Position numbers and translations under genes: made by a program. The notes under the pieces were generated by a model, which had not been told where the DNA came from, made no database searches, and was given only the letters and a program-made list of their open reading frames with translations. Positions 21,955 through 34,701 of a DNA stretch of 64,000 nucleotides are shown piece by piece; the first letter of the stretch is position 1; the number at the start of each line of letters is the position of its first letter. Origin of the DNA: Daphnia carinata (taxonomy: Eukaryota; Arthropoda; Branchiopoda; Diplostraca; Daphniidae); the NCBI RefSeq assembly GCF_022539665.2, contig NC_081340.1, forward strand, positions 434,001 to 498,000, written 5' to 3'.

Positions 21955-22335
21955 TTCATCCAAAAACGGCTAGGTGGATATAAAAGTTTTGATGCCAACA
22001 GCATGATTCATCCAAAAACGGAACCCGACGTAGGCTAGGTGGATATAATACACTCCAGTTTTGAAACCAGCACAGCATTGATATTAGTTAAGGATATTGG
22101 ACTGGTCACCCATCTAAATAAAATTCACTTTCTTTAAAAGGTACTAACGGAACTTTTTGTATTTCGTTTTAAAATACCTTTACGACCACTAGGTGGCGTT
22201 TTAGAAAATACCTGGAATTTACGAGACATGGTTTGTTCTTCGTGATTCATCCAAAAACGGCAGTTCCAATAATAAAATGAATACACATCCAGTAATGTCC
22301 ATTAAAAACAGCACAAGTACAAATTATTTATATAG
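21955..22335 (-). repeat. Scrambled 5S unit
   Basis: About 380 bp made of short pieces of the 5S gene and spacer in shuffled order, all in the parental orientation. A flank piece is followed by a gene fragment, another flank, spacer pieces and CTCF-like motif sequence (around 22183-22200). No intact 5S gene remains. Neighbouring units are normal. It may be a real multi-template-switch rearrangement or a consensus error. Confidence 0.85.
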
Positions 22336-22602
22336 TTAAGGATATTGGACTGGTAACCATCGCGTTCGGTCAACCACAAAAATGCAAACAAATAAAATTC
22401 ACTTTCTTTAAAGAGGTCACTTTTCTCACGGAAATGCACCATTCTTTTTGTATTTCGTTTTAAAATACCTTTAGTTTATAGAAGATGAAATTTCAAAACT
22501 GACCACTAGGTGGCGTTTTAGAAAATACTAGAATTTACCGCGAGATGGTTCGTACTTCCCTGTGATTCATCCAAAAACGGCTAGGTGGATATAAAAGTTT
22601 TG

Positions 22603-22722
22603 ATGCCAACAGCATCCCGTATTCCCAAGCGGTCACCCATCTAGGTACTAACGGAACCCGACGTAGCTTAACTTCCTGGAGCTGACGAGACAAGGTTTGT
22701 TCTACGTGGTATGGCCGTTGAC
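22603..22722 (-). rRNA. 5S ribosomal RNA
   Basis: Full copy; normal array resumes after the scrambled unit. Confidence 0.96.
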
Positions 22723-23066
22723 AATTCAGTTCCAAAATAAAATGAATACACTCCAGTAATGTCCATTAAAACCAGCACAAGTACAATTGATTTATATAGT
22801 TAAGGATATTGGACTGGTAACCATCGCGTTCGGTCAACCACAAAAATGCAAACAAATAAAATTCACTTTCTTTAAAGAGGTCACTTTTCTCACGGAAATG
22901 CACCATTCTTTTTGTATTTCGTTTTAAAATACCTTTAGTTTATAGAAGATGAAATTTAAAAACTGACCACTAGGTGGCGTTTTAGAAAATACTAGAATTT
23001 ACCGCGAGATGGTTCGTACTTCCCTGTGATTCATCCAAAAACGGCTAGGTGGATATAAAAATTTTG

Positions 23067-23186
23067 ATGCCAACAGCATCCCGTATTCCCAAGCGGTCAC
23101 CCATCTAGGTACTAACGGAACCCGACGTAGCTTAACTTCCTGGAGCTGACGAGACAAGGTTTGTTCTACGTGGTATGGCCGTTGAC
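23067..23186 (-). rRNA. 5S ribosomal RNA
   Basis: Full copy; the terminator flank is changed to AAAATTTTTAT by one base, lengthening the T run. Confidence 0.96.
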
Positions 23187-23530
23187 AATTCAGTTCCAAA
23201 ATAAAATGAATACACTCCAGTAATGTCCATTAAAACCAGCACAAGTACAATTGATTTATATAGTTAAGGATATTGGACTGGTAACCATCGCGTTCGGTCA
23301 ACCACAAAAATGCAAACAAATAAAATTCACTTTCTTTAAAGAGGTCACTTTTCTCACGGAAATGCACCATTCTTTTTGTATTTCGTTTTAAAATACCTTT
23401 AGTTTATAGAAGATGAAATTTCAAAACTGACCACTAGGTGGCGTTTTAGAAAATACTAGAATTTACCGCGAGATGGTTCGTACTTCCCTGTGATTCATCC
23501 AAAAACGGCTAGGTGGATATAAAAGTTTTG

Positions 23531-23651
23531 ATGCCAACAGCATCCCGTATTCCCAAGCGGTCACCCATCTAGGTACTAACGGAACCCGACGTAGCTTAAC
23601 TTCCTGGAGCTGACGAGACAAGGTTTTGTTCTACGTGGTATGGCCGTTGAC
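23531..23651 (-). rRNA. 5S ribosomal RNA with 1-nt insertion
   Basis: An extra A (extra T on the + strand near 23624) in the region of gene positions 25-28 gives 121 nt. Confidence 0.94.
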
Positions 23652-23995
23652 AATTCAGTTCCAAAATAAAATGAATACACTCCAGTAATGTCCATTAAAA
23701 CCAGCACAAGTACAATTGATTTATATAGTTAAGGATATTGGACTGGTAACCATCGCGTTCGGTCAACCACAAAAATGCAAACAAATAAAATTCACTTTCT
23801 TTTAAGAGGTCACTTTTCTCACGGAAATGCACCATTCTTTTTGTATTTCGTTTTAAAATACCTTTAGTTTATAGAAGATGAAATTTCAAAACTGACCACT
23901 AGGTGGCGTTTTAGAAAATACTAGAATTTACCGCGAGATGGTTCGTACTTCCCTGTGATTCATCCAAAAACGGCTAGGTGGATATAAAAGTTTTG

Positions 23996-24115
23996 ATGCC
24001 AACAGCATCCCGTATTCCCAAGCGGTCACCCATCTAGGTACTAACGGAACCCGACGTAGCTTAACTTCCTGGAGCTGACGAGACAAGGTTTGTTCTACGT
24101 GGTATGGCCGTTGAC
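23996..24115 (-). rRNA. 5S ribosomal RNA
   Basis: Full copy. Confidence 0.96.
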
Positions 24116-24459
24116 AATTCAGTTCCAAAATAAAATGAATACACTCCAGTAATGTCCATTAAAACCAGCACAAGTACAATTGATTTATATAGTTAAGGAT
24201 ATTGGACTGGTAACCATCGCGTTCGGTCAACCACAAAAATGCAAACAAATAAAATTCACTTTCTTTTAAGAGGTCACTTTTCTCACGGAAATGCACCATT
24301 CTTTTTGTATTTCGTTTTAAAATACCTTTAGTTTATAGAAGATGAAATTTCAAAACTGACCACTAGGTGGCGTTTTAGAAAATACTAGAATTCACCGCGA
24401 GATGGTTCGTACTTCCCTGTGATTCATCCAAAAACGGCTAGGTGGATATAAAAGTTTTG

Positions 24460-24579
24460 ATGCCAACAGCATCCCGTATTCCCAAGCGGTCACCCATCTA
24501 GGTACTAACGGAACCCGACGTAGCTTAACTTCCTGGAGCTGACGAGACAAGGTTTGTTCTACGTGGTATGGCCGTTGAC
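24460..24579 (-). rRNA. 5S ribosomal RNA
   Basis: Full copy; the flank changes from TTTACCGCG to TTCACCGCG from here rightward. Confidence 0.96.
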
Positions 24580-24921
24580 AATTCAGTTCCAAAATAAAAT
24601 GAATACACTCCAGTAATGTCCATTAAAACCAGCACAAGTACAATTGATTTATATAGTTAAGGATATTGGACTGGTAACCATCGCGTTCGGTCAACCACAA
24701 AAATGCAAACAAATAAAATTCACTTTCTTTAGAGGTCACTTTTCTCACGGAAATGCACCATTCTTTTTGTATTTCGTTTTAAAATACCTTTAGTTTATAG
24801 AAGATGAAATTTCAAAACTGACCACTAGGTGGCGTTTTAGAAAATACTAGAATTCACCGCGAGATGGTTCGTACTTCCCTGTGATTCATCCAAAAACGGC
24901 TAGGTGGATATAAAAGTTTTG

Positions 24922-25041
24922 ATGCCAACAGCATCCCGTATTCCCAAGCGGTCACCCATCTAGGTACTAACGGAACCCGACGTAGCTTAACTTCCTGGAG
25001 CTGACGAGACAAGGTTTGTTCTACGTGGTATGGCCGTTGAC
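24922..25041 (-). rRNA. 5S ribosomal RNA
   Basis: Full copy, first with the TTGACAACTCAG 5' flank. Confidence 0.96.
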
Positions 25042-25385
25042 AACTCAGTTCCAAAATAAAATGAATACACTCCAGTAATGTCCATTAAAACCAGCACAAG
25101 TACAATTGATTTATATAGTTAAGGATATTGGACTGGTAACCATCGCGTTCGGTCAACCACAAAAATGCAAACAAATAAAATTCACTTTCTTTTAAGAGGT
25201 CACTTTTCTCACGGAAATGCACCATTCTTTTTGTATTTCGTTTTAAAATACCTTTAGTTTATAGAAGATGAAATTTCAAAACTGACCACTAGGTGGCGTT
25301 TTAGAAAATACTAGAATTCACCGCGAGATGGTTCGTACTTCCCTGTGATTCATCCAAAAACGGCTAGGTGGATATAAAAGTTTTG

Positions 25386-25505
25386 ATGCCAACAGCATCC
25401 CGTATTCCCAAGCGGTCACCCATCTAGGTACTAACGGAACCCGACGTAGCTTAACTTCCTGGAGCTGACGAGACAAGGTTTGTTCTACGTGGTATGGCCG
25501 TTGAC
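25386..25505 (-). rRNA. 5S ribosomal RNA
   Basis: Full copy, CAACTCAG flank group. Confidence 0.96.
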
Positions 25506-25850
25506 AACTCAGTTCCAAAATAAAATGAATACACTCCAGTAATGTCCATTAAAACCAGCACAAGTACAATTGATTTATATAGTTAAGGATATTGGACTGG
25601 TAACCATCGCGTTCGGTCAACCACAAAAAATGCAAACAAATAAAATTCACTTTCTTTTAAGAGGTCACTTTTCTCACGGAAATGCACCATTCTTTTTGTA
25701 TTTCGTTTTAAAATACCTTTAGTTTATAGAAGATGAAATTTCAAAACTGACCACTAGGTGGCGTTTTAGAAAATACTAGAATTCACCGCGAGATGGTTCG
25801 TACTTCCCTGTGATTCATCCAAAAACGGCTAGGTGGATATAAAAGTTTTG

Positions 25851-25970
25851 ATGCCAACAGCATCCCGTATTCCCAAGCGGTCACCCATCTAGGTACTAAC
25901 GGAACCCGACGTAGCTTAACTTCCTGGAGCTGACGAGACAAGGTTTGTTCTACGTGGTATGGCCGTTGAC
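25851..25970 (-). rRNA. 5S ribosomal RNA
   Basis: Full copy, CAACTCAG flank group. Confidence 0.96.
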
Positions 25971-26313
25971 AACTCAGTTCCAAAATAAAATGAATACACT
26001 CCAGTAATGTCCATTAAAACCAGCACAAGTACAATTGATTTATATAGTTAAGGATATTGGACTGGTAACCATCGCGTTCGGTCAACCACAAAATGCAAAC
26101 AAATAAAATTCACTTTCTTTTAAGAGGTCACTTTTCTCACGGAAATGCACCATTCTTTTTGTATTTCGTTTTAAAATACCTTTAGTTTATAGAAGATGAA
26201 ATTTCAAAACTGACCACTAGGTGGCGTTTTAGAAAATACTAGAATTCACCGCGAGATGGTTCGTACTTCCCTGTGATTCATCCAAAAACGGCTAGGTGGA
26301 TATAAAAGTTTTG

Positions 26314-26433
26314 ATGCCAACAGCATCCCGTATTCCCAAGCGGTCACCCATCTAGGTACTAACGGAACCCGACGTAGCTTAACTTCCTGGAGCTGACGAG
26401 ACAAGGTTTGTTCTACGTGGTATGGCCGTTGAC
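26314..26433 (-). rRNA. 5S ribosomal RNA
   Basis: Full copy, CAACTCAG flank group. Confidence 0.96.
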
Positions 26434-26777
26434 AACTCAGTTCCAAAATAAAATGAATACACTCCAGTAATGTCCATTAAAACCAGCACAAGTACAATTG
26501 ATTTATATAGTTAAGGATATTGGACTGGTAACCATCGCGTTCGGTCAACCACAAAAATGCAAACAAATAAAATTCACTTTCTTTTAAGAGGTCACTTTTC
26601 TCACGGAAATGTACCATACCTTTTGTGTTCTCGTTTTAAAAACCTTTAGTTGGAAGGAGATGAAATTTCAAAACTGACCACTAGGTGGCGTTTTAGAAAA
26701 TACTAGAATTCACCGCGAGATGGTTCGTACTTCCCTGTGATTCATCCAAAAACGGCTAGGTGGATATAAAAGTTTTG

Positions 26778-26897
26778 ATGCCAACAGCATCCCGTATTCC
26801 CAAGCGGTCACCCATCTAGGTACTAACGGAACCCGACGTAGCTTAACTTCCTGGAGCTGACGAGACAAGGTTTGTTCTACGTGGTATGGCCGTTGAC
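26778..26897 (-). rRNA. 5S ribosomal RNA
   Basis: Last full copy of the reverse block, flanked by type A spacer on both sides. Confidence 0.96.
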
Positions 26898-27127
26898 AAC
26901 TCAGTTCCAAAATAAAATGAATACACTCCAGTAATGTCCATTAAAACCAGCACAAGTACAATTGATTTATATAGTTAAGGATATTGGACTGGTAACCATC
27001 GCGTTCGGTCAACCACAAAAATGCAAACAAATAAAATTCACTTTCTTTTAAGAGGTCACTTTTCTCACGGAAATGTACCATACCTTTTGTGTTCTCGTTT
27101 TAAAAAACCCTTTTATTGGAAGGAGAT

Positions 27128-27227
27128 NNNNNNNNNNNNNNNNNNNNNNNNNNNNNNNNNNNNNNNNNNNNNNNNNNNNNNNNNNNNNNNNNNNNNNNNN
27201 NNNNNNNNNNNNNNNNNNNNNNNNNNN
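27128..27227. other. Assembly gap of 100 N
   Basis: Placeholder gap between the 5S array and the 70-bp satellite; the real junction is unknown. Confidence 0.99.
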
Positions 27228-30200
27228 ACTATATTAACATTGAATACACGTATATTTGATACTGTTTGAATGTAGATCAAGAAACTGATTCTATAACACT
27301 ATATTCACATTGAATACACGTATATTTGATACTGTTTGAATGTAGATCATGAAACTGATTCTATAACACTATATTCACATTGAATACACGTATATTTGAT
27401 GCTGTTTGAATGTAGATATTGAAACTCACTGTATCACACTATATTCACATTGAATACACGTATATTTGATGCTGTTTGAATATAGATATTGAAACTCAAT
27501 GTATCACACTATATTCACATTGAATACACGTATATTTGATACTGTTTGAATGTAGATCATGAAACTGATTCTATAAGACTATATTCACATTGAATACACG
27601 GATATTTGATGCTGTTTGAATGTAGATATTAAAACTCACTGTATCACACTGTATTCACATTGAATACACGTATATTTGATTCTGTTTGAATGTAGATATG
27701 AAACTCACTGTATCTTACTATACACTATATTCACATTGAATACACTTATATTTGATACTGTTTGAATGTAGATCATGAAACTGATTCTATAACTCTATAT
27801 TCACATTGAATATACGTATATTTGATGCTGTTTGAATGTAGATCATGAAACTGATTCTATAACACTATATTCACATTGAATACACGTATATTTGATACTG
27901 TTTGAATGTAGATCATGAAACTGATTCTATAACACTATATTCACATTGAATACACGTATATTTGATGCTGTTTGAATGTAGATATTGAAACTCGCTGTAT
28001 CACATTGAATACACGTATATTTGATGCTGTTTGAATGTAGATCATGAAACTCACTGTATCACACTATATTCACATTGAATACACGTATATTTGATACTGT
28101 TTGAATGTAGATCATGAAACTGATTCTATAACACTATATTCACATTGAATACACGTATATTTGATGCTGTTTGAATGTAGATATTGAAACTCACTGTATC
28201 ACACTATATTCACATTGAATACACGTATATTTGATGCTGTTTGAATGTAGATATTGAAACTCACTGTATAACACTATATTCACATTGAATACACGTATAT
28301 TTGATACTGTTTGAATGTAGATCATGAAACTGATTCTATAACACTATATTCACATTGAATACACGTATATTTGATGCTGTTTGAATGTAGATATTGAAAC
28401 TCACTGTATCACATTGTATTCACATTGAATACACGTATATTTGATACTGTTTGAATGTAGATCATGAAACTGATTCTATAACACTATATTCACATTGAAT
28501 ACACGTATATTTGATGCTGTTTGAATGTAGATCATGAAACTGATTCTATAACACTATATTCACATTGAATACACGTATATTTGATACTGTTTGAATGTAG
28601 ATCATGAAACTGATTCTATAACACTATATTCACATTGAATACACGTATATTTGATGCTGTTTGAATGTAGATCATGAAACTGATTCTATAACACTATATT
28701 CACATTGAATACACGTATATTTGATACTGTTTGAATGTAGATATTGAAACTGATTCTATAACACTATATTCACATTGAATACACGTATATTTGATGCTGT
28801 TTGAATGTAGATCATGAAACTGATTCTATAACACTATATTCACATTGAATACACGTATATTTGATACTGTTTGAATGTAGATCATGAAACTGATTCTATA
28901 ACACTATATTCACATTGAATACACGTATATTTGATACTGTTTGAATGTAGATCATGAAACTGATTCTATAACACTATATTCACATTGAATACACGTATAT
29001 TTGATACTGTTTGAATGTAGATCATGAAACTGATTCTATAACACTATATTCACATTGAATACACGTATATTTGATACTGTTTGAATGTAGATCATGAAAC
29101 TGATTCTATAACACTATATTCACATTGAATACACGTATATTTGATGCTGTTTGAATGTAGATCATGATACTGATTCTATAACACTATATTCACATTGAAT
29201 ACACGTATATTTGATGCTGTTTGAATGTAGATCATGAAACTCACTGTATCACACTATATTCACATTGAATACACGTATATTTGATACTGTTTGAATGTAG
29301 ATCATGAAACTGATTCTATAACACTATATTCACATTGAATACACGTATATTTGATGCTGTTTGAATGTAGATATTGAAACTCACTGTATCACACTATATT
29401 CACATTGAATACACGTATATTTGATGCTGTTTGAATGTAGATATTGAAACTCACTGTATCACACTATATTCACATTGAATACACGTATATTTGATACTGT
29501 TTGAATGTAGATCATGAAACTGATTCTATAACACTATATTCACATTGAATACACGTATATTTGATGCTGTTTGAATGTAGATATGAAACTCATTGTATCA
29601 CACTATATTCACAATGAATACACGTATATTTGATGCTGTTTGAATGTAGATCATGAAACTCACTGTATCACACTATATTCACATTGAATACACGTATATT
29701 TGATACTGTTTGAATGTAGATCATGAAACTGATTCTATAACACTATATTCACATTGAATACACGTATATTTGATACTGTTTGAATGTAGATCATGAAACT
29801 GATTCTATAACACTATATTCACATTGAATACACGTATATTTGATACTGTTTGAATGTAGATCATGAAACTGATTCTATAACACTATATTCACATTGAATA
29901 CACGTATATTTGATGCTGTTTGAATGTAGATATTGAAACTCACTGTATCACACTATATTCACATTGAATACACGTATATTTGATGCTGTTTGAATGTAGA
30001 TCATGAAACTGATTCTATAACACTATATTCACATTGAATACACGTATATTTGATGCTGTTTGAATGTAGATCATGAAACTGATTCTATAACACTATATTC
30101 ACATTGAATACACGTATATTTGATGCTGTTTGAATGTATATCATGAAACTGATTCTATAACACTATATTCACATTGAATACACGTATATTTGATACTGTT

Positions 30201-30738
30201 TGAATGTAGATCATGAAACTTATTCTATAACACTATATTGAAATTGAATACACGTATATTTGATACTGTTTGAATGTAGATCATGAAACTGATTCTATAA
30301 CACTATATTCACATTGAATACACGTATATTTGATGCTGTTTGAATGTAGATATTGAAACTGATTGTATAACACTATATTCACAATGAATACACGTATATT
30401 TGATACTGTTTGAATGTAGATCATGAAACTGATTCTATATCACTATATTCACATTGAATACACGTATATTTGATACTGTTTGAATGTAGATCATGAAACT
30501 GATTCTATAACACTATATTCACATTGAATACACGTATATTTGATACTGTTTGAATGTAGATCATGAAACTGATTCTATAACACTATATTCACATTGAATA
30601 CACGTATATTTGATGCTGTTTGAATGTAGATCATGAAACTGATTCTATAACACTATATTCACATTGAATACACGTATATTTGATGCTGTTTGAATGTAGA
30701 TATTCAAACTCACTGTATCACATTGTATTCACATTGAA
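27228..30738 (+). repeat. 70-bp satellite, left array
   Basis: About 50 tandem copies of an AT-rich 70-bp monomer starting CACTATATTCACATTGAATA. Two monomer types are interspersed: GATACTG with GATCATGAAACTGATTCTATAA, and GATGCTG with GATATTGAAACTCACTGTATCA. They mix irregularly rather than strictly alternating. The copies are very similar, so homogenisation is recent. The array ends at TTCACATTGAA, six bases before the palindromic element. Confidence 0.97.
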
Positions 30739-30744
30739 GGAGGT

Positions 30745-30897
30745 CGGAGAAAAAGGCCCAGACGAAAAAGGCCCAGACGAAAAAGGCCCGCGAAAAAGGC
30801 CCAGACGAAAAAGGCCCATACGAAAAAGGCCCACTTTTTTCCAAATTCAAAAGTGGGCCTTTTTCTCCATTGGACTGGGCCTTTTTCTCCGCTCAAT
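30745..30897 (+). repeat. Left tip of the palindromic element
   Basis: GAAAAAGGCCC repeated six times with spacers CAGAC, GC or ATAC, then two inverted copies after AAATTCAAAAGTGGGCC, which gives a strong terminal hairpin. In one frame it reads as GEKGPDEKGP repeats. Confidence 0.85.
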
Positions 30898-31288
30898 TTC
30901 CATTTTCTTACAAACTTTATGTTTGTTTCGAAAATTGTATTTCCCACCTCCTATTCCGTGGAATTTGGAATGTACAAAGGTTGCTGAAACCGTGATTTTC
31001 TTTAAGGTTTGCAGAGATCAAACAATGTTAGCGTTTGTACGCTAGTTAATCCTTGATTATTTATTCAGTTGCAATCTAATTTCGGATTATATTAGTATTT
31101 ATATATTGCTAATATCCCGTTTAATAAAGTTCATTTTTCACAATTTTTGTTTATTGAACTACCATCGCTTTTTTAAATATAATACAAAAAATAAATGTTT
31201 TTCGCACTTAGCCTTGTTCTGTCCACCCTCTTTCATTATTCCCCCAACCCCCAGTCCATCTCCCATATAGCTTCTTTTTGTCGATACT

Positions 31289-32476
31289 TATGCCATAGGT
31301 AAAGACCACTGATTCGTTGGGAATACGGAAACTGAATGAGTTCCGCGGGGCTTTTGTGGTTGCTGGGAACAAAAATATATGTTACCACGAAGACTAGTTT
31401 ATTATCATTAACATTTGATAAATAATGTTTATAGGAATAATATTACAAACTTAAATTATCGTCTGAGGCAAGGACCAAAACAAAGATTATGTAATTCAAT
31501 ATTGATTCTAATACCATTTATTCCTTATACATTTTCAATTCTTTTAACAATTACAAAGAGCCCAATAAATATATTAAAATCATAACCTACTGCTATAAGT
31601 AATTCTGTTCGTTCTTCGTGTCCTGTTTTCACCTTTTGCACATTTTCAAGCAGCTATTGATTACCTAATTACACATCACATAATACATTGAGATATAAGG
31701 AAGCTTTACACTTTACGTTAACAAAGCTACTAATAATGACAAATCAATTTTCTACCATGACGGACTTTTTTTTTAAATGAGTCTGTTATTAGTGAAGACA
31801 CTAAACCTTTTTAAATGAATCTAAGATATTTTTTCTTCAAATTTTCCACGATCATGGAAGGCATACCAGTGTATTTTTCTATAAAACTATCACGACATGG
31901 CTGCACATGAAAGAACAAGAGTTTAGCTCATCCATGAGTCAGTATCAGTCTTTCATACGGTAAATTTGCCTTTTTTCTTTAGTTTATTCACTTTATGTTC
32001 TTTCTTTTCAGTTTTATTTTTCTTAATGTTGGCTTTTCTCTTTTTCTGTTGTTATTCCTTTCTCTTTTCCTTTTCTTCGATTCGTTCAGCGCAATTTATG
32101 TTACTTTCTGATTTGATCTCGTTCATTAATTGATTTGGTAAGCAATTCCACATAGTCTTTTACCTATTGCAATACAGAAAGGTTAAAAGTTTTGAAGATC
32201 TCACAAATATTTTTGTCAAATTGAAAGTTTACCTGAAAACCTTCAGCTATTTGCAGAGCACCGTTTCATGCCGGTTTTTCTTCAATGCTTCTTGCATTCT
32301 CAGCTTCAGCTTGGCCTACCAAGATATTCATTTTTGGTTTAAGTTTTATTTTCTTTCATTTTAATCGTTGCCACTTCTGGATATAAAGTGGTCTTTTTCA
32401 GAATGGGTGAGGAATTAGATAGTTCTCCAAAATCACATTTGCTGGAAACTAGGCAGCCTTCACTGTTAAAAATTGG
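31289..32476 (-). pseudogene. Module X copy 1, decayed multi-exon gene of unknown family
   Basis: Inverted counterpart of the right half. It matches the modules at 52351 and 54355 with many indels, and its outer end (31289-31322) carries the ATGCCATAGGTAAAGACC terminal sequence of that module. An intron-like 3' end (TGTATTGCAATAG before GTAAAAGAC) is visible on the - strand. The product is not recognised. Confidence 0.5.
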
Positions 32477-34105
32477 TGTTGTGTGTGGAATTGCTTGCTA
32501 AATCTATTAAGAAACAAGATGAAATCAAATCAAATTGTAAAAGAAGTTGGCTGAACGCATCGAAGAATAGGAAAAGAGAAAGGAATAACAAGAGAAAACG
32601 AGAAAAGCAAACATTAAGAAAAAGAAAACTGAAAAGAAAGAACATAAACCGAATGAACACCTCACACTTAACAGGTATGTGTTAACATTTACATTTAAGG
32701 AAGACCGGCCAGTTTATTCCATTGATTTTCAGGGAAAAAGCTGGAATTGTCTGATAAGACAACGAAAATCAAACTTAAACGGAAGTTAGAGGGAATGAAC
32801 AAGAAATTAAAAAGGAAAAGTAAGAAGAAGAGGTCCTGAATTGCCAAACATGCTTGAGCCACCAAGGCAGCTTCTGTGTCATCAACCTCTGGTCTTTCAG
32901 AGTTTGTTAAAACAGAAATTCCTAAACCAAGACTAGCAAGTACACTGCCAACACCAATTTTTAACAGTGAAGGCTGCCTAGTTTCCAGCAAATGTGATTT
33001 TGGAGAACTATCTAATTCCTCACCCATTCTGAAAAAGACCACTTCAGATCCAGAAGTGGCAACGATTAAAATGAAAGAAAATAAAACTTAAACCAAAAAT
33101 GAAAATCTTGGTAGGCCAAGCTGAAGTTCAAATGCAAGAAGTATTGAAGAGAAACAGGCATGAAATGGTGCTCTGCAAATAGCTGAAGGTTTTCGGGTAA
33201 ACTTTCAATTTGACAAAAATATTTGTAAGATCTTCAAAACTTTTAACCTTTCTGTATTGCAATAGGTAAAAGACTATGTGGAATTGCTTGCCAAATCAAT
33301 TAATGAACGAGATCAAATCAGAAAGTAACATAAATTGCGCTGAACGAAACGAAGAAAAGGAAAAGAGAAAACAATAACTACAGAAAAAAAGACAAACCAA
33401 CATTAAGAAAAATTAAACTGAAAAGAAAGAACATTAAGTGAATAAACCAAAGAAAAACAGGCAAATTTATCGTATGAAATAATGATACTGTCTCATGGAC
33501 GAGCTAAACTCGTGTTCTTTCATGTGCAAGCCATGTCGTGATAGTTTTTTATAACAATACACTAGCATGCTTTCCATGACCGTGGAAAATTTAAAGAAAC
33601 AAAATCTAAGATTCATTTTAAAAGGTTTAGTGTCTTCAGTAATAACAGACTCCCATAAAAAAAGTTCTTCATGGTATAAAATAATTACAATGGATTTGTA
33701 ATTGTTAGTAGCTTTGTTAACGTCAAGTGCAAAGCTTCCTTATATTTCACTGTAGTATGTGTGTGTAATAAGGTAACCAATAGATGCTAGAAAATGTGCA
33801 TAAGGGGGAAAACAAGACACGAAGAACGTAAAAAATCATTTATAATTGCTGGAAAAGCGCGCGTTCTTACCAGAGACGTAGATGGTTCTCTCGTACTAAA
33901 GGTGACGTTATTCTTTAACAAAAGGTTGCTCTGTAACAAAAGCAATGCATTAACTATTTAAGTTTTACTCATAGACGTTCCTAGGCAAATCAAATATTCC
34001 TGTTTTGCTCGAAATATTTATTGCTTGGGTGAAAAGCGCTCCAATCCCAGTCAGCAGTCACCGCCTAGCTGGCATAGTTATAGCAGTAGGTTATGATTTT
34101 AATAC
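32477..34105 (+). pseudogene. Module X copy 2, decayed multi-exon gene of unknown family
   Basis: The centre codes for a very basic, lysine/arginine-rich coiled segment (LLAKSIKKQDEIKS then K/R-rich). A spliceable intron follows (GTATGTGTTAAC near 32681 to TTTTCAG near 32731), then an exon with EFVKTEIPKPRL, IFNSEGCLVSS and FGELSNSSPI (about 32876-33040). The same words recur in both later modules, so this was once coding. I do not recognise the family; a coiled-coil accessory protein of a DNA transposon is one guess. Confidence 0.5.
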
Positions 34106-34544
34106 ATTAATTTGGCTCTTTGTAATTGTGTGAAGAATTGAAAATGTGATAAGGAAATAAATGGTATGAGAATCAATATTGAATTATAATATTCTTTTTT
34201 TACTTTCAAAACTACTATATAAATTTCACACGATAAGTGCGAAAAACATGTATTTCTTATATTATATTTAAAGCAGCTATAGTAGTTCAATAAACAAAAA
34301 TTGTGAAAAATGAACTTTATTTAACGGGATATTAGCAATAGATATATAATAACATAATTCAAAATCAGATTGCTACCGAATAAAAAAATATAAATTACCT
34401 AGCGTACAAACGCTAACATTGTTTCATCGGCAAACCTTATTGAAAGTCACGGTTTCAGCAACCTTTGTACATTCCAACTTCCACGGAATAGGAGGTGGGA
34501 AATATTTTTTAAAAACATGTTAAAGATTGTAGGAATTTGGAAAT

Positions 34545-34695
34545 TTAACGGAGAAAAAGGCCCAGTCCAATGGAGAAAAAGGCCCACTTTTCAATTTGGA
34601 AAAAAGTGGGCCTTTTTCGTCTGGGCCTTTTTCGTATGGGCCTTTTTCGCGGGCCTTTTTCGTCTGGGCCTTTTTCGTCTGGGCCTTTTTCTCCG
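34545..34695 (-). repeat. Right tip of the palindromic element
   Basis: Inverted copy of the left tip, with the same number and order of GGGCCTTTTTC blocks. Confidence 0.85.
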
Positions 34696-34701
34696 CCAAT
34701 C

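Larger units (their letters stand above)
8773..27127 (-). repeat. 5S rDNA tandem array, reverse block
   Basis: Thirty-nine 5S copies on the - strand with a usual period of 464-465 bp. Most spacers are type B (GAATGGTGCATTTCCGTG and CTTCTATAAACTAAAGG on the - strand). Spacers at both edges, about 8773-8890 and 26600-27127, are type A or A/B recombinants. Within the core, units from about 9.6 to 16.5 kb mostly carry CATTCAAAAACAG, and units after 18.3 kb carry CATCCAAAAACGG. Copies right of about 25.0 kb share TTGACAACTCAG next to the gene. These blocks are the footprint of local unequal exchange and conversion. Confidence 0.97.
30745..34695. mobile_element. Palindromic foldback element with reiterated GAAAAAGGCCC tips
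   Basis: About 3.95 kb organised as two inverted arms of roughly 1.7 kb (30745-32476 and 32951-34695) around a central stretch of about 475 bp. The arms match over most of their length with several indels; the left arm has extra sequence at about 31213-31440. Each end is a tip of six GAAAAAGGCCC-type repeats folded back on two inverted copies. No transposase domain is recognisable. The internal sequence is a multi-exon gene-like module that recurs at 52351-56500. Foldback (FB/Galileo-like) or non-autonomous MULE are both possible classes. Confidence 0.8.

Noticed and set aside
27228-30738. CRISPR-like array
   Set aside because: Monomers are contiguous with no unique spacers and the context is eukaryotic satellite DNA.
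30680-31045. Proline/lysine-rich or collagen-like protein GEKGPDEKGP
   Set aside because: It coincides with the hairpin tip repeat of a mobile element and lacks any start context or continuation; noted only as a frame property.
32466-32685. Basic coiled-coil protein gene or its antisense hydrophobic frame
   Set aside because: Only one exon-like part of module X; the antisense frame is a shadow of the lysine-rich coding.
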